DNA of 64,000 bases from assembly GCF_000511955.1 (NCBI RefSeq), contig NZ_AZSU01000002.1, positions 587,487 through 651,486 of the forward strand. The letters run 5' to 3'. Positions 34,700 to 48,710 of the stretch are shown here, piece by piece. Made by a program: the position numbers and the translations under genes. The DNA comes from [Clostridium] ultunense DSM 10521. GTDB taxonomy: Bacteria; Bacillota; Clostridia; Tissierellales; Tepidimicrobiaceae. Under the pieces are notes generated by a model, which was given only the letters and a program-made list of their open reading frames with translations, was not told where the DNA came from and did no database searches. Position 1 is the first letter of the stretch. Each line of letters begins with the position of its first letter.

Positions 34700-35819
34700 A
34701 GTTATGACAGTATTTGGAACAAGGCCAGAAGGGATAAAAATGGCCCCTATTATAAAGGTTATGGAAAATGCTTCTGAAATAGATAATACTATATGTATAA
34801 CTGCTCAGCATAGAGAAATGTTAGATCAGGTACTTAACCTTTTTCAGATAGAACCAGATTATGATTTAAATATATTCAAACCAGGGCAAAGCCTTACGGA
34901 GATTACTATGAAGGCTTTAGAAGGCTTAGAGAAGGTAATATTGGAGGTAAAACCAGATGTATTATTAGTCCAAGGAGATACTAGCACTGTATTTGCTGGA
35001 GCTTTAGCTGCCTTTTATCAAAAGGTGAAGATAGGCCATGTAGAGGCAGGTCTAAGGTCAGGAAACCTATATTCTCCTTATCCCGAAGAGGCAAATAGAA
35101 AGCTAACCGGTATACTTACAGATTTTCACTTTGCGCCAACTGAGACTAATAAGGACAACCTTCTAAGAGAAGGGTATTCTATAGAAAAGATATTTATTAC
35201 AGGAAATACAGTCATTGATGCTCTACAATATTCAGTTAAAGAAGATTATAGTTTTCAAATACCTTTGTTAGACAATATTGATTATAAAGATAAAAGAATA
35301 ATACTTTTAACCTCCCATAGAAGGGAAAATTTAGGTAAGCCTATGGAGAATATATTTTCTGCCATTAATCAAATAGCTTTAGAATATGAAGATATAGAAG
35401 TAGTATTCCCAATCCATTTAAATCCTAAAGTTAGGCAAATAGCTAATAAGATATTTAATGGGAATAGACGAGTCCATTTGATAGAACCACTAGACTATGA
35501 GCCTTTTACCAATCTAATGGCTAGATCCTATCTAGTAGTTACCGATTCAGGAGGACTCCAAGAAGAAGCTCCAAGCTTAGGAAAACCAGTATTGGTGGTA
35601 AGGGAAGAAACGGAGAGACCAGAAGGGATAGAGGCAGGTACTGCTAAATTAGTAGGAACCAATTATGATAATATATTGAAGGAAATAGATATTTTACTAT
35701 CTAATCAAAAAGAATATGAGAAGATGGCCAACGCAGTAAATCCTTACGGCGATGGTAGGGCTTCTGAAAGGATTGTAGATATTATCCTTAAACATGGATT
35801 TTCTAAAAAACAGGAGTGA
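34686..35819 (+). CDS. mnaA: UDP-GlcNAc 2-epimerase, non-hydrolysing
   Basis: Interconverts UDP-GlcNAc and UDP-ManNAc for linkage units of wall polymers. 377 residues, GT-B-like fold: [18 protein letters not shown] at the start, [49 protein letters not shown], and the C-terminal [14 protein letters not shown] (here TDSGG) and REETERPEG. These are the UDP and allosteric site residues. I use ATG 34686, six bases after AGAAGAGGG; the ATG at 34680 follows that site directly. Overlaps tagO and is followed after 4 bases by the sigma-54 regulator. Confidence 0.95.
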   Translation: MKKIKVMTVFGTRPEGIKMAPIIKVMENASEIDNTICITAQHREMLDQVLNLFQIEPDYDLNIFKPGQSLTEITMKALEGLEKVILEVKPDVLLVQGDTSTVFAGALAAFYQKVKIGHVEAGLRSGNLYSPYPEEANRKLTGILTDFHFAPTETNKDNLLREGYSIEKIFITGNTVIDALQYSVKEDYSFQIPLLDNIDYKDKRIILLTSHRRENLGKPMENIFSAINQIALEYEDIEVVFPIHLNPKVRQIANKIFNGNRRVHLIEPLDYEPFTNLMARSYLVVTDSGGLQEEAPSLGKPVLVVREETERPEGIEAGTAKLVGTNYDNILKEIDILLSNQKEYEKMANAVNPYGDGRASERIVDIILKHGFSKKQE

Positions 35820-35823
35820 TTTT

Positions 35824-37542
35824 ATGAAATTTTCAGTCTATGATCCGGATTTTTCAAGCTATTTATTAGATTCCCTTCTAGATGGTATTCTTATTGTGGA
35901 TATGCGTGAGAAGGTCTCCTATGGAAATACTGCTATTTTAAGGATGTTAGATATAAGGGAAGAAGAGGTTAATTCTCTCCCATTTCCAAATTTTATTAAA
36001 GATGAAAAGTTAAGAGAGTTTTTTAGTTTAAATGGGGAAATGCGAGAAAAGGAATTAGGCTTAAATAGTCATCATCTATTGCTAAAATATATTCCTTATA
36101 CAGTTAATGGGAAACTCCAAAAACATATTTTCATAGTTCGAGATATTACAGATATTAAGGATTCCCAAAGCCAGTTAATAGAAGAGAAGATGAGTTTAGA
36201 TATGATAGAGGACCTTCTCCAATATGCCTATGAAGGTTTTGCCTTAGTAGATAGTGAAGGTAAAATAGTAAAGTGGAATTATGAAGAATTGCTAGGTATA
36301 AAGGAAGAAGATGCTATAGGTAAACCCGTAAGTGAAGTCATAGAAAATACTCGATTAGATATAGTTGTTAAAACTGGAGAAAAAGAAATAAGACATATTC
36401 AGAGAATACAAGGTCATGATATGGTGGCTAATAGGGTTCCTATAATTCGAGGTGGAAAAATAATAGGAGCGGTAGGGGCTGTATTGTTTAGGGATGCCAG
36501 CGATATAAGGGAAATGGCTAAGGAACTTATAGAGTTGGAAAATAAGATTAATGAATACAAAGGTGAGATTGAAAGATTACAGGGTAGTAAATATACTTTC
36601 GATAGTATAATAACCCAAAACCCTAAGATGGAATATTTAAAAAAAATAGGGAGAACAGCTGCTCAATCTAATTCTACAGTATTAATACTAGGAGAATCTG
36701 GTACAGGAAAGGAATTATTTGCCCAAGCCATTCATAAAGCTAGTTATAGAAAATTTGGGCCCTTTATTCCCATCAACTGCGCTGCTATACCCAGAGAACT
36801 GTTAGAATCTGAATTATTCGGCTATGAATCGGGAGCCTTTACTGGAGCAAAACGGGAAGGAAAACCAGGGAAATTTGAACTAGCTAACGGAGGTACAATA
36901 TTTTTAGATGAAATTGGAGATATGCCTCTTGAAATGCAGGTAAAGCTTTTAAGGGTATTAGAAGAAAAGGAATTCGAAAGGGTAGGAGGAAATGAAAAAA
37001 AATTCCTAGATGCTAGGATTATTGCTGCCACTAATGAAAGAATTGAAGAAGCAGTAGAAAAGGGAAGGTTTAGAGAGGACCTCTACTATAGGTTGAATGT
37101 AATAAATATAGATATTCCTCCTCTTCGGGAGAGGATAGAAGATATTCCTTTATTAGTCGAACATCTATTGGAGTATTTAACAAAAGAATTAAACACTGAG
37201 GAAAAGATAATAGATAAAGATACTATAGACATATTAAAGAAATACCATTGGCCAGGGAATGTAAGAGAACTTAGAAATGTGTTGGAGAGAGCTATAAATC
37301 TATCTAATCAACAGATTATATTACCTAAACATTTGCCAGAAAGGTTAATAAAGAATAAAATGTACACTGATAGTAAAGAAAAAACATACCCTTTAAGGGA
37401 TGTGGTAGCTGAAGCAGAAAAGGAAGCAATAGTCAACGCTATAACTAAGGCTAAGGGCAATAAAACTTTAGCCGCAGAAAATTTAGGAATTCATAGAACT
37501 GCTTTGTATAAAAAAATTGATAAATATGGATTAAGCCTTTAA
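35824..37542 (+). CDS. Sigma-54-dependent activator with PAS sensors (AtoC/RocR-like)
   Basis: 572 residues: two PAS regions at about 10-110 ([19 protein letters not shown]) and 130-225 ([18 protein letters not shown]), coiled linker, AAA+ domain at about 265-490 with Walker A GESGTGKE, the sigma-54 contact loop GAFTGAK and [13 protein letters not shown], arginine finger region [11 protein letters not shown], and a Fis helix-turn-helix at the end ([20 protein letters not shown]). No receiver domain, so a small ligand is probably sensed by PAS. It lies just upstream of a sigma-54 promoter that drives thiolase and CoA-transferase, its likely target. RBS CAGGAGTG. Confidence 0.94.
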   Translation: MKFSVYDPDFSSYLLDSLLDGILIVDMREKVSYGNTAILRMLDIREEEVNSLPFPNFIKDEKLREFFSLNGEMREKELGLNSHHLLLKYIPYTVNGKLQKHIFIVRDITDIKDSQSQLIEEKMSLDMIEDLLQYAYEGFALVDSEGKIVKWNYEELLGIKEEDAIGKPVSEVIENTRLDIVVKTGEKEIRHIQRIQGHDMVANRVPIIRGGKIIGAVGAVLFRDASDIREMAKELIELENKINEYKGEIERLQGSKYTFDSIITQNPKMEYLKKIGRTAAQSNSTVLILGESGTGKELFAQAIHKASYRKFGPFIPINCAAIPRELLESELFGYESGAFTGAKREGKPGKFELANGGTIFLDEIGDMPLEMQVKLLRVLEEKEFERVGGNEKKFLDARIIAATNERIEEAVEKGRFREDLYYRLNVINIDIPPLRERIEDIPLLVEHLLEYLTKELNTEEKIIDKDTIDILKKYHWPGNVRELRNVLERAINLSNQQIILPKHLPERLIKNKMYTDSKEKTYPLRDVVAEAEKEAIVNAITKAKGNKTLAAENLGIHRTALYKKIDKYGLSL

Positions 37543-37572
37543 CTGTAGCAAAAAGTATACAAAACAAAATGG

Positions 37573-37594
37573 ATTGTAGACTTATGGCTACAAT
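37573..37594 (+). promoter_or_regulatory. Probable upstream activator site of the sigma-54 regulator
   Basis: ATTGTAG (37573-37579) and CTACAAT (37588-37594) form a perfect 7-bp dyad with an 8-base spacer. It lies about 215 bases before the sigma-54 promoter, a usual distance for an enhancer site. A related half, TGTAGC, lies at about 37546. Confidence 0.55.
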
Positions 37595-37665
37595 ATTAAA
37601 ATGGATTTTGATTAAAATTATCCAGAGGGAATGTTGAAAAATAGGGATTTGTTAAAAAATAGGCA

Positions 37666-37707
37666 AAAGATGAGTGTAGAGCATTTTCTACACTCATCTT
37701 TATTTTT
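37666..37707 (+). terminator. Terminator of the sigma-54 activator gene
   Basis: AAAGATGAGTGTAG pairs perfectly with CTACACTCATCTTT (37688-37701), followed by ATTTTTC. Confidence 0.88.
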
Positions 37708-37807
37708 CTAAAGTTTAAGATATTTTAATGGAATTAGGTATCAGCTAGGGGCATTGTAATTTACAGACTTGTAGGGCTTTAGAAAAATAATTTTTACACA
37801 AAACATG

Positions 37808-37825
37808 TTGGCACGAAACTTGCAA
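37808..37825 (+). promoter_or_regulatory. Sigma-54 (-24/-12) promoter of the thiolase/CoA-transferase operon
   Basis: TTGGCACGAAACTTGCAA matches the sigma-54 consensus TTGGCACN5TTGC at the invariant GG and GC with correct spacing. It lies 60 bases before the thiolase start. Confidence 0.93.
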
Positions 37826-37884
37826 TTATATAGTACTGGATAATGAGTTAAATAATATAAAAAATATAATAGGAGGTAAGATAT

Positions 37885-39066
37885 ATGAGAGAAGTTGTTA
37901 TTGTGTCTGGAGTTAGGACAGCTATAGGAACTTTTGGTGGCAGCTTTAAAGATGTATCTGCAGTGGCATTAGGTACTGTTGCAGTTAAAGAAGCCATGAA
38001 GAGGGCCAATATTGCACCAGATATGGTAGATGAAGTTATATTTGGAAACGTATTGCAAGCGGGATTAGGCCAAAATGTAGCAAGACAGGTTTCTATCCAC
38101 TCTGGAATTCCTATGGAGGTGCCTTCTTATACTGTAAATAAGGTTTGTGGTTCAGGTCTAAAGACTGTAGCTTTAGCGGCACAAGCTATAATGGCAGGAG
38201 AAGCAGATATCATACTGGCAGGAGGTACTGAGAATATGTCTCAAGCTCCTTACCTATTGAAGAAAGCTAGATGGGGACAAAGGATGGGAGATGGAGTAAT
38301 CGAAGACTATATGGTTAAGGATGGACTCTGGGATATATTCAATGATTACCATATGGGAATTACCGCGGAAAATATAGCAGAACAATGGAATTTATCTAGG
38401 GAAGAACAAGATCAATTTGCTCTTAATAGCCAATTGCGAGCAGAAAAGGCTATAAAGGATGGAAGGTTTAAAGATGAAATAGTTCCAGTAGAAGTTCCAC
38501 AAAGAAGAGGAGATCCAATAATTGTAGATACTGATGAGCATCCACGATTTGGTTCAACTATTGAAGGAATGGCTAAGTTAAGACCAGCTTTCAAAAAAGA
38601 TGGTACAGTAACAGCTGGGAATGCATCAGGAATTAATGATGGCGCAGCAGCCTTAGTCCTTATGTCTAAGGAAAAAGCAGAAGAACTAGGGATTAAACCT
38701 TTAGCTACTATTCTATCCTATGCTTCAGCAGGGGTAGATCCTAAGATAATGGGTACAGGTCCTATACCAGCAACAAAAAAGGCATTAGAAAAGGCTAAAA
38801 TAGGTGTAGAAGATTTAGACTTAGTGGAGGCAAATGAAGCCTTTGCAGCACAATCATTAGCTGTAGTAAAGGACTTAGGATTGGACCCAGAAAAGACAAA
38901 TGTGAATGGAGGAGCCATAGCCTTAGGACATCCAATTGGTGCTTCGGGAGCTAGAATTTTGGTTACTCTATTACATGAAATGGACAAAAGAGAAGCTAAA
39001 AACGGGCTGGCGACCTTATGTATAGGCGGCGGACAAGGAATAGCTTTAGTGGTTAGAAGAGACTAA
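37885..39066 (+). CDS. thl: Acetyl-CoA C-acetyltransferase (thiolase)
   Basis: Condenses two acetyl-CoA to acetoacetyl-CoA or cleaves it. 393 residues. Nucleophile Cys near residue 88 in [38 protein letters not shown] with the active His, and the second Cys in [13 protein letters not shown]. Driven by the sigma-54 promoter upstream and followed by the two CoA-transferase subunits, so the set can turn acetoacetate or butyrate into acetyl-CoA, or run the other way. RBS AGGAGGT. Confidence 0.96.
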   Translation: MREVVIVSGVRTAIGTFGGSFKDVSAVALGTVAVKEAMKRANIAPDMVDEVIFGNVLQAGLGQNVARQVSIHSGIPMEVPSYTVNKVCGSGLKTVALAAQAIMAGEADIILAGGTENMSQAPYLLKKARWGQRMGDGVIEDYMVKDGLWDIFNDYHMGITAENIAEQWNLSREEQDQFALNSQLRAEKAIKDGRFKDEIVPVEVPQRRGDPIIVDTDEHPRFGSTIEGMAKLRPAFKKDGTVTAGNASGINDGAAALVLMSKEKAEELGIKPLATILSYASAGVDPKIMGTGPIPATKKALEKAKIGVEDLDLVEANEAFAAQSLAVVKDLGLDPEKTNVNGGAIALGHPIGASGARILVTLLHEMDKREAKNGLATLCIGGGQGIALVVRRD

Positions 39067-39189
39067 ATAGTGAAATATATACCTTGCATTATTCGGAAAA
39101 TGAACAGGTAATAATTATGTAGCCACTATAGCGAACTAAATTGGTTATTGATAAAATGCAAGTTATTTGATAAAATTGTAACAAGGGTT

Positions 39190-39265
39190 TTAACAATGTG
39201 CAGTTGCTAGGCGACTAACAAGTCGCCTAGTAAGGTTAGTTCTAATTGTACATTGAATTAATTGG
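39190..39265. repeat. Intergenic repeat with GGCGAC-type hairpin
   Basis: CTAGGCGAC (39207-39215) pairs perfectly with GTCGCCTAG (39222-39230). It is bracketed by CAATGTGCA and TGTACATTG, which pair with one wobble. No T tract. It resembles the elements at 49966 and 51256 and may lower read-through to the CoA-transferase genes. Confidence 0.6.
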
Positions 39266-39275
39266 AGGTGTTTTT

Positions 39276-39932
39276 ATGGAGAAAGTAGTAACTATAGATG
39301 AAGCTGTTAGCCATATTAAAGATGGTATGACCATTATGGTTGGCGGATTCTTAAGCTGTGGTACCCCCCATAAGCTTGTGGATGCGCTAGTAAAAAAAGG
39401 TGTTAAAGATTTAACATTAATTTGTAATGATTCAGGCTTCGTCGATTCAGGAGTGGGAAAGCTAGTTGTAAATAAGCAGATTAAAAAATTAATAGCTTCC
39501 CATGTGGGAACTAACAAGGAAACGGGGAATCAAATGAATTCTGGCGAAATGGAGGTTGTTTTAGTACCTCAAGGAACTTTAGCAGAACAAATAAGAGCTG
39601 CTGGTGCTGGTCTTGGAGGCATATTGACTCCAACAGGCGTAGGAACGGTTGTAGAAGAAGGAAAAGAAAAGATAGAAATAGACGGAAAAGAATATCTATT
39701 AGAATTACCTTTAAAAGCGGATGTAGCACTATTGCTTGGACATACTGTAGATAAGGCTGGCAATGTAGTCTATTATGGCGCTACAAGAAACTTTAATACC
39801 CTTATGGCTACTGCTGCGGACACGGTAATCGTTGAAGCTGAAAACCTGGTAGAAGTAGGGGAAATAGATCAAAACCATGTTGTTACTCCTGGATTATTTA
39901 TTGATTATATTGCTGTTGGAGGTGACAAATAA
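39276..39932 (+). CDS. CoA-transferase subunit A (AtoD/CtfA type)
   Basis: 218 residues. Family I CoA-transferase alpha subunit: [38 protein letters not shown] and [20 protein letters not shown]. Works as a complex with the next gene, moving CoA between acetate or butyrate and acetoacetate. The stop overlaps the start of subunit B by one base (TAATG). ATG 39276 follows TTGGAGGTG; an upstream ATG at 39246 lies in repeat sequence. Substrate choice between acetoacetate and butyrate cannot be decided. Confidence 0.93.
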   Translation: MEKVVTIDEAVSHIKDGMTIMVGGFLSCGTPHKLVDALVKKGVKDLTLICNDSGFVDSGVGKLVVNKQIKKLIASHVGTNKETGNQMNSGEMEVVLVPQGTLAEQIRAAGAGLGGILTPTGVGTVVEEGKEKIEIDGKEYLLELPLKADVALLLGHTVDKAGNVVYYGATRNFNTLMATAADTVIVEAENLVEVGEIDQNHVVTPGLFIDYIAVGGDK

Positions 39933-40591
39933 TGGATAGAGCTAAAATAAAAGAAATAATAGCTAAAAGGGTAGCTAAAGAATTAAAGGATGGAGATATA
40001 GTAAATTTAGGTATTGGACTACCTACTATGGTGGCTAACTATGTTCCAGAAGATATGAATGTTTTATTCCAGTCGGAAAACGGTTTCGTTGGATTAGGAC
40101 CTGCCCCTGCAGAAGGGGAAGAAGATGAATATATAGTTAACGCTGGAGGTCAACAAGTGACCATATTGCCCGGAGGAGCTTTCTTTGACTCTTCTATATC
40201 TTTTGGAATCATCCGCGGAGGTCATGTGGACGTAACGGTTTTAGGTGCCTTACAAGTAGATGAAGAAGGGAATTTAGCCAATTGGATGATACCAGGAAAG
40301 ATGGTACCAGGAATGGGTGGCGCCATGGACTTAGTAGTAGGAGCTAAAAAAGTAATTATTGCTATGGAGCATACGGTAAAAGGAAACCATAAAATACTTA
40401 AAAAATGCAACTTGCCTTTAACAGCTGCAAAAGAAGTAGATATGATAGTAACTGAAATGGGAGTAATGGAAATAACAGATGAGGGTATAGTATTAAAGGA
40501 AATCAATCCAGAGTTTACCGTAGACCAGGTTCAAGAAGCCACAGAAGCTAAATTGATAATAGCAGAAGATTTAGTTGAAATGGAAGTATAA
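39932..40591 (+). CDS. CoA-transferase subunit B (AtoA/CtfB type)
   Basis: 219 residues. The catalytic glutamate is in [13 protein letters not shown] near residue 51; [12 protein letters not shown] and [20 protein letters not shown] are further family motifs. Translationally coupled to subunit A. The operon ends with a strong terminator. Together with thiolase it fits sigma-54-driven use of short-chain acids, as in the ato system of other bacteria. Confidence 0.94.
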   Translation: MDRAKIKEIIAKRVAKELKDGDIVNLGIGLPTMVANYVPEDMNVLFQSENGFVGLGPAPAEGEEDEYIVNAGGQQVTILPGGAFFDSSISFGIIRGGHVDVTVLGALQVDEEGNLANWMIPGKMVPGMGGAMDLVVGAKKVIIAMEHTVKGNHKILKKCNLPLTAAKEVDMIVTEMGVMEITDEGIVLKEINPEFTVDQVQEATEAKLIIAEDLVEMEV

Positions 40592-40595
40592 AAAG

Positions 40596-40619
40596 AACCC
40601 CAGCTATGGGGTTTTTTTT
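40596..40619 (+). terminator. Terminator of the CoA-transferase operon
   Basis: AACCCC pairs with GGGGTT around AGCTAT, followed by TTTTTT; A residues before it extend the stem. Confidence 0.88.
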
Positions 40620-40642
40620 ACTAATAAATATTTGCAATTTTA

Positions 40643-40671
40643 TTGAATTTAAAGTATATTTATATTATATG
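40643..40671 (+). promoter_or_regulatory. Possible promoter of the atp operon
   Basis: TTGAAT at 40643-40648, 17 bases, TATATG at 40666-40671, about 60 bases before the first gene. The -10 is weak; the region is AT-rich and other boxes are possible. Confidence 0.35.
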
Positions 40672-40730
40672 AATTTTTAAGGTTAAAGTATAGTTATATA
40701 TTTAACAAACTATTGTTTGGAGTGTTTTGT

Positions 40731-40958
40731 TTGAATAGAAAGAATAATAAAAACATGCTTCAAAACTTAAGTTTAATAACCCAAGTAGGCTTATCTATTA
40801 TAACTCCTATAATTGTAGGAGTATATTTAGGTGGATTTATTGATAGGAAAGTTGGCACGGATATGGTATTTACTTTAATATTTATCATATTGGGAGCAGG
40901 AGCAGGTTTTTTAAATTTATTCAAACTAGCAGATAAAAATAAAAACAATAGGAAGTGA
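40731..40958 (+). CDS. atpZ: AtpZ/AtpI-type small membrane protein of the ATP synthase operon
   Basis: About 75 residues, two membrane segments: SLITQVGLSIITPIIVGVYL and MVFTLIFIILGAGAGFLNLF. The family is thought to help magnesium or calcium entry near the synthase or to aid c-ring assembly. TTG 40731 lies six bases after TTTGGAGTG; an ATG at 40755 would cut the N-terminus and lacks a ribosome binding site. Next gene begins four bases on. Confidence 0.8.
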   Translation: MNRKNNKNMLQNLSLITQVGLSIITPIIVGVYLGGFIDRKVGTDMVFTLIFIILGAGAGFLNLFKLADKNKNNRK

Positions 40959-40962
40959 AATG

Positions 40963-41349
40963 ATGTTTAATGACGAAAATTTAGTATTCCATATAATTAG
41001 GAAAACTGTTGTATATAGCTTGATTATTATAGGAATAATGTTTATAGGACTAAAAGATGCAAAACCTTATGTTTTAGGTTTTATCTTTGGAACAACTATA
41101 GGTATTTTAGGGTTTAAATTAATTGAAAAGACTGCTAAAAGAGCAGTGACTATGGAATCATCAAAGGCTTATACTTACTCAATATTCCATTATTTCATTA
41201 GGTATTCTATTTACGCAATAGTCCTAATTATAGCAGCTATTGCCGATTATTTAAATTTTTTCACAACTGTACTTGGTCTTTTTATGATAAAGATGGTAAT
41301 TGTTATTTCTGCGTTCATTAATACTAATTATAAAAAAAATAAAGATTAA
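40963..41349 (+). CDS. atpI: ATP synthase subunit I (AtpI-like)
   Basis: 128 residues with four membrane segments (SLIIIGIMFIGL, YVLGFIFGTTIGILGF, YSIYAIVLIIAAIADYL, LGLFMIKMVIVISAFI). Such proteins act as chaperones for c-ring assembly. Two ATG codons in tandem at 40960 and 40963; the second lies seven bases after AGGAAG. Sequence of the family is poorly conserved, so the call rests on size, topology and place. Confidence 0.78.
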   Translation: MFNDENLVFHIIRKTVVYSLIIIGIMFIGLKDAKPYVLGFIFGTTIGILGFKLIEKTAKRAVTMESSKAYTYSIFHYFIRYSIYAIVLIIAAIADYLNFFTTVLGLFMIKMVIVISAFINTNYKKNKD

Positions 41350-41410
41350 TCACATTCAAGAAATTTGCTATACTATTATATAGGAAAGGAAGAAAGGAGG
41401 TTGAAGATAC

Positions 41411-42082
41411 TTGAAAATAGAATTTACATTAAATATATTTGGTAAATCCATCTTTATACCAGATACTATTGTTAATGTATATTTAGTAGTAATAATATTA
41501 CTTGTTTTAGCGGCAATAGTAAATAAAAAGGTCAAACAAGCAAGTGCAGATGAGAAGCCTTCAAATTTCCTTAATGTGATTGAACTAGCTGTTGAAGCAG
41601 TCCAAAATTTAGTCAAACAGACTATGGGGGCTAAACATTTAAGGTTTGCACCTTTTATATTTAGTCTTATGGCATTTTTATTGTTTGCCAATCTATTTGG
41701 ATTATTAGGATTTACACCGCCTACTTCTGATTATAGTGTAACCTTGACCTTAGCATTAATAACTTTTACATTAACCCAATTCTATGGATTAAAAAACAAT
41801 GGTATTTTAGGTTACCTAAAGGGGTTCACTGAGCCTATGGCTTTTTTGACTCCTTTAAATGTAATAGGTGAATTAGCTAACCCTATATCTTTATCTTTCC
41901 GTTTATTTGGAAATATTTTAAGTGGGGTAATTATAATGGGATTATTATACCAGGCTTTAGGTTTAATAGCACCAATAATAACTCCACCGTTACATGCTTA
42001 TTTTGACCTGTTTTCAGGTGTATTACAAACATTTATCTTTTCTATGCTAACCATGATATTTATTGGTGGCAATTTAGATTAA
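41411..42082 (+). CDS. atpB: ATP synthase Fo subunit a
   Basis: 223 residues, five to six membrane segments. The essential arginine faces the c-ring in NPISLSFRLFGNILSGVIIM near residue 160. FVFANLFGLL-like segment reads MAFLLFANLFGLLGFTPPTSD. Forms the ion half-channels. TTG 41411, preceded by AAAGGAGG. A 61-base gap upstream holds TGCTATACT, a possible internal extended -10. Confidence 0.95.
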   Translation: MKIEFTLNIFGKSIFIPDTIVNVYLVVIILLVLAAIVNKKVKQASADEKPSNFLNVIELAVEAVQNLVKQTMGAKHLRFAPFIFSLMAFLLFANLFGLLGFTPPTSDYSVTLTLALITFTLTQFYGLKNNGILGYLKGFTEPMAFLTPLNVIGELANPISLSFRLFGNILSGVIIMGLLYQALGLIAPIITPPLHAYFDLFSGVLQTFIFSMLTMIFIGGNLD

Positions 42083-42400
<318 letters not shown>

Positions 42401-42406
42401 GGAGAA

Positions 42407-42430
42407 GGGTTCCCAAATATATAGGAGCCC
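42407..42430 (+). other. Intercistronic hairpin between atpE and atpF
   Basis: GGGTTCC pairs with GGAGCCC with one wobble around a 10-base loop. No T tract. It may protect the atpE message end or reduce read-through, giving an excess of c subunit. Confidence 0.5.
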
Positions 42431-42466
42431 AATCTCTAATACCCCTTATAAAAAGGAGGCTTAGTT

Positions 42467-42976
42467 ATGTTTGATGTAAGGGTAATACCAGAACTCTCAT
42501 CGATGATCTTAACCCTATTAGCGGTTTTGATATTATTTTGGGGTCTTTCAAAATTATTATATAAACCAGTTTCTAAGATTCTTAACGAAAGAAAAGAAAA
42601 GATTCAAAATGATATAGATGGAGCAAAAGTATTAAAAGAAGAAGCAGCTACATTGAAATCTGAATATGAATCCAAGCTTCTAGATGCTAGAAAGGAAACA
42701 CAGGAAATAATTGAAAGTGGAAGAAAACGAGGAGAAGAAATAAAAGAAGATATAATAGCTGAAGCAAAGAAGGAAGCAGAAAATATTGTTGAGAAAGCAA
42801 AAAGGGAGATCCAAGCTGAAAGGGAAAAGGCCCTTTTGGATGTAAAGATGCAGGCAGGCGAGATGGCAGTTTTAATTGCTTCTAAGATAATTGAAAAGGA
42901 TGTAGACTTAGCTTCTCAACAGGACTTAATTGAAAAATTTGTGGATGAGGTAGGTACGAGAGAATGGCAAAATTAG
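42467..42976 (+). CDS. atpF: ATP synthase Fo subunit b
   Basis: 169 residues: one N-terminal membrane helix (MILTLLAVLILFWGLSKLLY) and a long charged coiled coil that forms the outer stalk. The C-terminus meets delta. Overlaps atpH by 13 bases, so translation is coupled. RBS AAAAAGGAGG. Confidence 0.94.
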   Translation: MFDVRVIPELSSMILTLLAVLILFWGLSKLLYKPVSKILNERKEKIQNDIDGAKVLKEEAATLKSEYESKLLDARKETQEIIESGRKRGEEIKEDIIAEAKKEAENIVEKAKREIQAEREKALLDVKMQAGEMAVLIASKIIEKDVDLASQQDLIEKFVDEVGTREWQN

Positions 42977-43506
42977 TAGGTAAAAGGTATGCTGAAGCTC
43001 TCTTTGAAGCTGGTTTAGAATTGAACAAATTGGAAGATTTTAAAGAGGATATAGAAAATGTTTCAAAGGTTTTGAGGACAGAAATAGACCTTCAAAAGAT
43101 ACTCAATCATCCGAAGATTTCAAAGGATGAGAAAAAAGATCTATTATCCTCAATATTTAGGGGAAAGGTATCAGAAGAGATACTTAATTTTCTATATATT
43201 ATTGTAGATAAAAGAAGAGAAGGATCTATGATTGAAATATCTAAGGAATTTGAAGAACTATTTAATGAACATAAAAATATTTTAGAGGTAACTGCTATAA
43301 CAGCAGTGGATATGGATAAGAAGCTTAAAAACAAATTAGCTCAAGTACTTAGCAATAAAACCAATAAGACTATAATATTAAACAATGTTGTAGATAGAGA
43401 TATAATAGGAGGAGTTCTTTTAAAAGTTGAAAACAAAATTATAGATGGAACTATAAGAGGACAGTTACAAAGTATAGAAAAAACGATAAAAGGCGCAACA
43501 TTATAG
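42964..43506 (+). CDS. atpH: ATP synthase F1 subunit delta
   Basis: 180 residues. Opens MAKLVGKRYAEALFEAGLE, the helical N-domain that caps F1, and ends with the C-domain hairpin DRDIIGGVLLKVENKIIDGT. Links F1 to subunit b. Begins inside atpF. Confidence 0.94.
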   Translation: MAKLVGKRYAEALFEAGLELNKLEDFKEDIENVSKVLRTEIDLQKILNHPKISKDEKKDLLSSIFRGKVSEEILNFLYIIVDKRREGSMIEISKEFEELFNEHKNILEVTAITAVDMDKKLKNKLAQVLSNKTNKTIILNNVVDRDIIGGVLLKVENKIIDGTIRGQLQSIEKTIKGATL

Positions 43507-45027
<1,521 letters not shown>

Positions 45028-45057
45028 TATTCCCTTAATAATTTGGGGGTGGAATAA

Positions 45058-47332
<2,275 letters not shown>

Positions 47333-47334
47333 TT

Positions 47335-47760
47335 ATGGGTTTTATGCTTGAAATAGTTACCCCAGATAGGAATTTTTTCTCCGATGAAGTAGATATGGTC
47401 ATTGTGAGAGGAATAGAAGGGGATTTGGCCGTTTTAGAAAATCGAGCACCTCTATTAACTCCCCTTGCCATAGGGAAGGTAAGAATAACTAAGGATGAAA
47501 AGAAAAGAGTAGCTGCAATAGTAGATGGTTATATCTCCGTTCAAAAAGATAAAACTACAATAATTACAGATTCTGCCGAATGGCCTGAAGAAATAGACAT
47601 AGAGAGGGCAGAAAGAGCAAAGATAAGAGCAGAGAAGCGTATAAAGGAAAAACCTGAAGGATTAGACATTGTAAGAGCTGAAAATGCCCTAAAGAGAGCA
47701 TTAAATAGGTTAGAAGTGGCAAACATTAAAAAAATTAACGATGAAAATTTTAACCAATAA
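47335..47760 (+). CDS. atpC: ATP synthase F1 subunit epsilon
   Basis: 141 residues: beta-sandwich N-domain (LEIVTPDRNFFSDEVDMVIV, GDLAVLENRAPLLTPL) and helical C-domain (AERAKIRAEKRIKEKPEG) that can inhibit hydrolysis. Last gene of the operon; a terminator follows. Confidence 0.94.
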   Translation: MGFMLEIVTPDRNFFSDEVDMVIVRGIEGDLAVLENRAPLLTPLAIGKVRITKDEKKRVAAIVDGYISVQKDKTTIITDSAEWPEEIDIERAERAKIRAEKRIKEKPEGLDIVRAENALKRALNRLEVANIKKINDENFNQ

Positions 47761-47771
47761 GGTATAAAAAG

Positions 47772-47817
47772 TACCCTTTCTTGGTAATACTTTTATCATA
47801 AGGAAAGGGTATTTTTT
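47772..47817 (+). terminator. Terminator of the atp operon
   Basis: TACCCTTTC pairs with GAAAGGGTA (47803-47811) and leads into TTTTTT. Confidence 0.82.
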
Positions 47818-47894
47818 AATGATAAAAATGTTTTGTCCCCCTTTACATTTTTATTTAAATACCCTTCTCCTTAAAAATAATTGGAGGTAAGGGT

Positions 47895-48692
47895 ATGAAA
47901 AAAAATGGGAAATTTTTTATGATGGGAATAATTTTATTTTTATTAATACCTATATTTGGATTTAGTGTAGATCAATATGAAGAAAGGGATCTATTAATAG
48001 GTGTTTTAGAAGAGACGGGAGCCACCTTTTTAGAAGGGGATATAAGTTTAGGTGGAACAATTCTTGATAGATTTATAGGGTATGAAGAAATTAAAGATAT
48101 TGGAAATAATCTTAGAAATAATTTGGAAATTAAAGGTAACTTAATAGAAAGTGGAAGCCTATATGAAGGGGTAGAAGGAGACTATTATTGGGAAGAAATC
48201 GTTGAAGAAGAGGGATTTCTTCAACTTATGATTCAAGGATTGGATAGCTATAATAATATAGTAACTATTACATTATCCTCCTATGAAGATGTAGACCTAG
48301 GTCCAGGTGAAACAACTCTTTTCATAAATTTAATAAATAAGGAGCAATTTGTTGAAATTAATGATATAATAGTAAAGGTGGAAAAAATTTTCGATGAATA
48401 TGGAAAACCTGTGAATATTACTACTTGTGTTATTGGAACCTTTGATGGGTATATGGATTTAAGAGAGAATGAAAAAAGAATACTGGGAGTGGCTAGAGCA
48501 ATAAAGGGGAAAATTGTTGAAGAATATAAAGAAGACGGGGTTTTAAGCCTTTCAATCTTCACTCCCTATATTGAGGAATATGTATTCACAGGGAACAAAA
48601 AAATGAATATGAATATTGCGGTCCGATTTAATGAATACGAAGATAGGACCTATATTTGGATAGGAACACCTATAATAACTGTAGGCTACTAG
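47895..48692 (+). CDS. ywmB: YwmB-family secreted protein
   Basis: 265 residues. Hydrophobic signal at about 6-25 (FFMMGIILFLLIPIFGF), then a two-lobed extracellular domain of the YwmB/TATA-box-binding-like fold named from structure, not from function. The role is unknown. It sits between the atp operon and murA as in Bacillus subtilis, which supports the assignment. RBS TTGGAGGT. murA starts 18 bases after the stop. Confidence 0.8.
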   Translation: MKKNGKFFMMGIILFLLIPIFGFSVDQYEERDLLIGVLEETGATFLEGDISLGGTILDRFIGYEEIKDIGNNLRNNLEIKGNLIESGSLYEGVEGDYYWEEIVEEEGFLQLMIQGLDSYNNIVTITLSSYEDVDLGPGETTLFINLINKEQFVEINDIIVKVEKIFDEYGKPVNITTCVIGTFDGYMDLRENEKRILGVARAIKGKIVEEYKEDGVLSLSIFTPYIEEYVFTGNKKMNMNIAVRFNEYEDRTYIWIGTPIITVGY

Positions 48693-48710
48693 AATTAGGA
48701 GGGGATTTAT

